A DNA stretch of 6,560 bases. Origin: Planctomycetota bacterium (lineage in GTDB: Bacteria; Planctomycetota; Phycisphaerae; Phycisphaerales; SM1A02). Positions within the stretch are counted from its first letter, which is position 1. Each line of letters starts with the position of its first letter. The DNA is taken from assembly GCA_003671065.1 (NCBI GenBank), contig QWPU01000182.1, forward strand, positions 1 to 6,560, written 5' to 3'. The notes under the pieces are model-generated. The model made no database searches. It was not told the DNA's origin and saw only the letters and a program-made list of their open reading frames with translations. Positions 6,032 through 6,560 of this stretch are shown one piece after another. A program made the translations under genes and the position numbers.

Positions 6032-6325
6032 TCAGAAGCCGCCGCCGCCGCCGCCGCCGCCGCTACGAGGACCGCGAGGACCCTTCGCATCTTTCTTGTC
6101 TTTGAGAGCACCCTTCGCAAGGGCGCCGCCTTGACGGTCGGAGCCTGGACGCACTGGACGCGCTTCATGACGCTTCGCGTCGCGACGCTTGCGCTCAGAA
6201 GGCTTCTCGTAGTTCATCTTGCGCTTGACATCTTTGGTCAAGCCTTCCTTCTCGCAGAGCTTCTTGAAGCGACGGAGCATCTGCTCGACTGATTCACCAC
6301 TACGGGCCTTGATACGGATTGACAT
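6032..6325 (-). CDS. rpsU: Small ribosomal subunit protein bS21 with Gly-rich C-terminal extension
   Basis: This 97-aa protein is bS21, a component of the 30S platform near the anti-Shine-Dalgarno end of 16S rRNA that assists mRNA recognition. The core (about 1-55) shows the family pattern: SIRIKARSGESVEQMLRRF, then KKLCEKEGL and the basic helix YEKPSERKRRDAKR. The usual length is about 60-75 residues; here a basic, Gly/Pro-rich tail adds about 40, ending in SGGGGGGGGF. The eight glycines are encoded by an uninterrupted GGC run, so tail length may vary between strains. ATG at 6325 was chosen because it begins the conserved N-terminus; AAAAGGA at 6343-6337 lies 11 nt upstream. The frame stays open to 6352, but the extra nine residues are not family-like. 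It is the first gene of the operon. Confidence 0.95.
   Translation of the reverse strand: MSIRIKARSGESVEQMLRRFKKLCEKEGLTKDVKRKMNYEKPSERKRRDAKRHEARPVRPGSDRQGGALAKGALKDKKDAKGPRGPRSGGGGGGGGF
6038..6061. repeat. Trinucleotide microsatellite (GCC)8
   Basis: Eight exact GCC units on the plus strand read as GGC glycine codons at the 3' end of rpsU. Length changes by whole units would keep the frame and only alter the glycine tail. The run ends 3 nt before the stop-adjacent Phe codon. Confidence 0.9.
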
Positions 6326-6366
6326 TGAAAATCGTGTCCTTTTGGGGTTCAACTGCTGAGTCGCCT

Positions 6367-6395
6367 ATTCGACACGAAATCGACGCAAGGGTCAA
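6367..6395 (-). promoter_or_regulatory. Candidate promoter of the rpsU-rsfS-hydrolase-trmB operon
   Basis: On the minus strand TTGACC (6395-6390) matches the -35 consensus at five of six positions, and TCGAAT (6372-6367) matches the -10 at four of six, with an ideal 17-nt spacer. Initiation near 6360 would give a leader of about 35 nt that contains the AAAAGGA Shine-Dalgarno of rpsU. The call rests on sequence match and position only. Confidence 0.5.
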
Positions 6396-6416
6396 GGCGG
6401 TTAAGTGCCTCAACCC
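6389..6416. repeat. Imperfect inverted repeat overlapping the candidate -35
   Basis: GGGT (6389-6392) pairs with ACCC (6413-6416) and AGGC (6395-6398) with GCCT (6407-6410). A CA/CA mismatch separates the two 4-bp stems, and an 8-nt GGTTAAGT loop closes them. It overlaps the -35 of the candidate rpsU promoter, so it could be a protein-binding site or a weak hairpin. The stem is short enough to be chance. Confidence 0.3.
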
Positions 6417-6443
6417 GAGAAACCCACGAATCCTCTGACCCGG

Positions 6444-6473
6444 ACAAAGGACAGGCCCCAACAAAGGACAGGC
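6444..6473. repeat. Exact 13-nt direct repeat ACAAAGGACAGGC
   Basis: Identical copies lie at 6444-6456 and 6461-6473, separated by 4 nt (17-nt period). They lie upstream of the candidate rpsU promoter. The GGACAGGC core resembles short intergenic motifs that I recall as multi-copy in many bacterial genomes, but I cannot confirm that here. Confidence 0.7.
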
Positions 6474-6484
6474 ACTCGAAGTAG

Positions 6485-6560
6485 CCAACAGAAAGGCGCG
6501 GATCAGCGGTCCTGCATCTTCCCCAACGGAAAGGCTTGGATCAGCGGTTCTGCGTCTTCC
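6485..6560. repeat. 38-nt tandem repeat, two copies, running to the window edge
   Basis: Copies at 6485-6522 and 6523-6560 align end to end without gaps and differ at five of 38 positions (A/G at 6490/6528, GC/TT at 6498-6499/6536-6537, C/T at 6511/6549 and A/G at 6516/6554). There is no spacer between them, so it is not a CRISPR. The unit is not a multiple of three, which argues against a repeat protein. The array may continue outside the window. Confidence 0.85.

Noticed and set aside
6300..6560. Minus-strand frame open from the window edge into the start of rpsU
   Set aside because: It runs across the promoter, the direct repeats and the non-triplet 38-nt repeat. Its composition is not protein-like, and it would overlap rpsU out of frame.
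6485..6560. CRISPR array at the right edge
   Set aside because: The two 38-nt copies abut with no spacer and differ at five positions; a CRISPR needs near-identical repeats separated by unique spacers.

Overview
The window is a compact, GC-rich bacterial chromosome segment, most likely from a planctomycete-type bacterium (Phycisphaerae-like). That assignment is an inference from the style of the proteins: a TrmB with an FGLGHGRELVP leader, a bS21 with a basic Gly-rich tail, and a duplicated-domain secreted hydrolase. No rRNA marker is present to confirm it. There are seven supported genes and no tRNA, rRNA, CRISPR array, insertion sequence or phage gene.

Right part, minus strand, read from right to left: a non-coding block with short direct repeats and a 38-nt tandem repeat at the window edge, then a candidate promoter, then bS21 (rpsU), RsfS (rsfS), a secreted two-module alpha/beta hydrolase, and TrmB (trmB). 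Spacings are 29 nt, 48 nt and a 4-nt ATGA overlap, so the four genes look like one transcription unit. Three of them serve translation: a small-subunit protein, a 50S anti-association factor and a tRNA methyltransferase. The hydrolase is exported and is the functional outlier.

Middle: a plus-strand gene for a 141-aa protein with two ClpX-type Cys4 zinc modules and an acidic tail, but no AAA+ domain. It starts with GTG behind a good Shine-Dalgarno. It converges on trmB across a 96-bp gap (2749-2844) in which I see no clear terminator hairpin, and it diverges from the genes to its left across a 72-bp region.

Left part, minus strand: an orphan membrane-bound sensor histidine kinase with no response regulator in view, followed after 4 nt by a small conserved multi-pass membrane protein. 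The kinase start sits immediately behind a possible -10 element, which suggests a leaderless or near-leaderless mRNA. A 34-nt tandem repeat begins in the last codons of the membrane protein gene and continues into the flank, next to a GC-rich hairpin.

No complete novel multi-gene system is evident. The points most worth attention are the stand-alone tandem ClpX-type zinc protein, the hydrolase with a duplicated N-terminal beta module inside a translation operon, the kinase sensor domain that looks like a haem-type domain without its CxxCH, and the tandem repeats at both ends.
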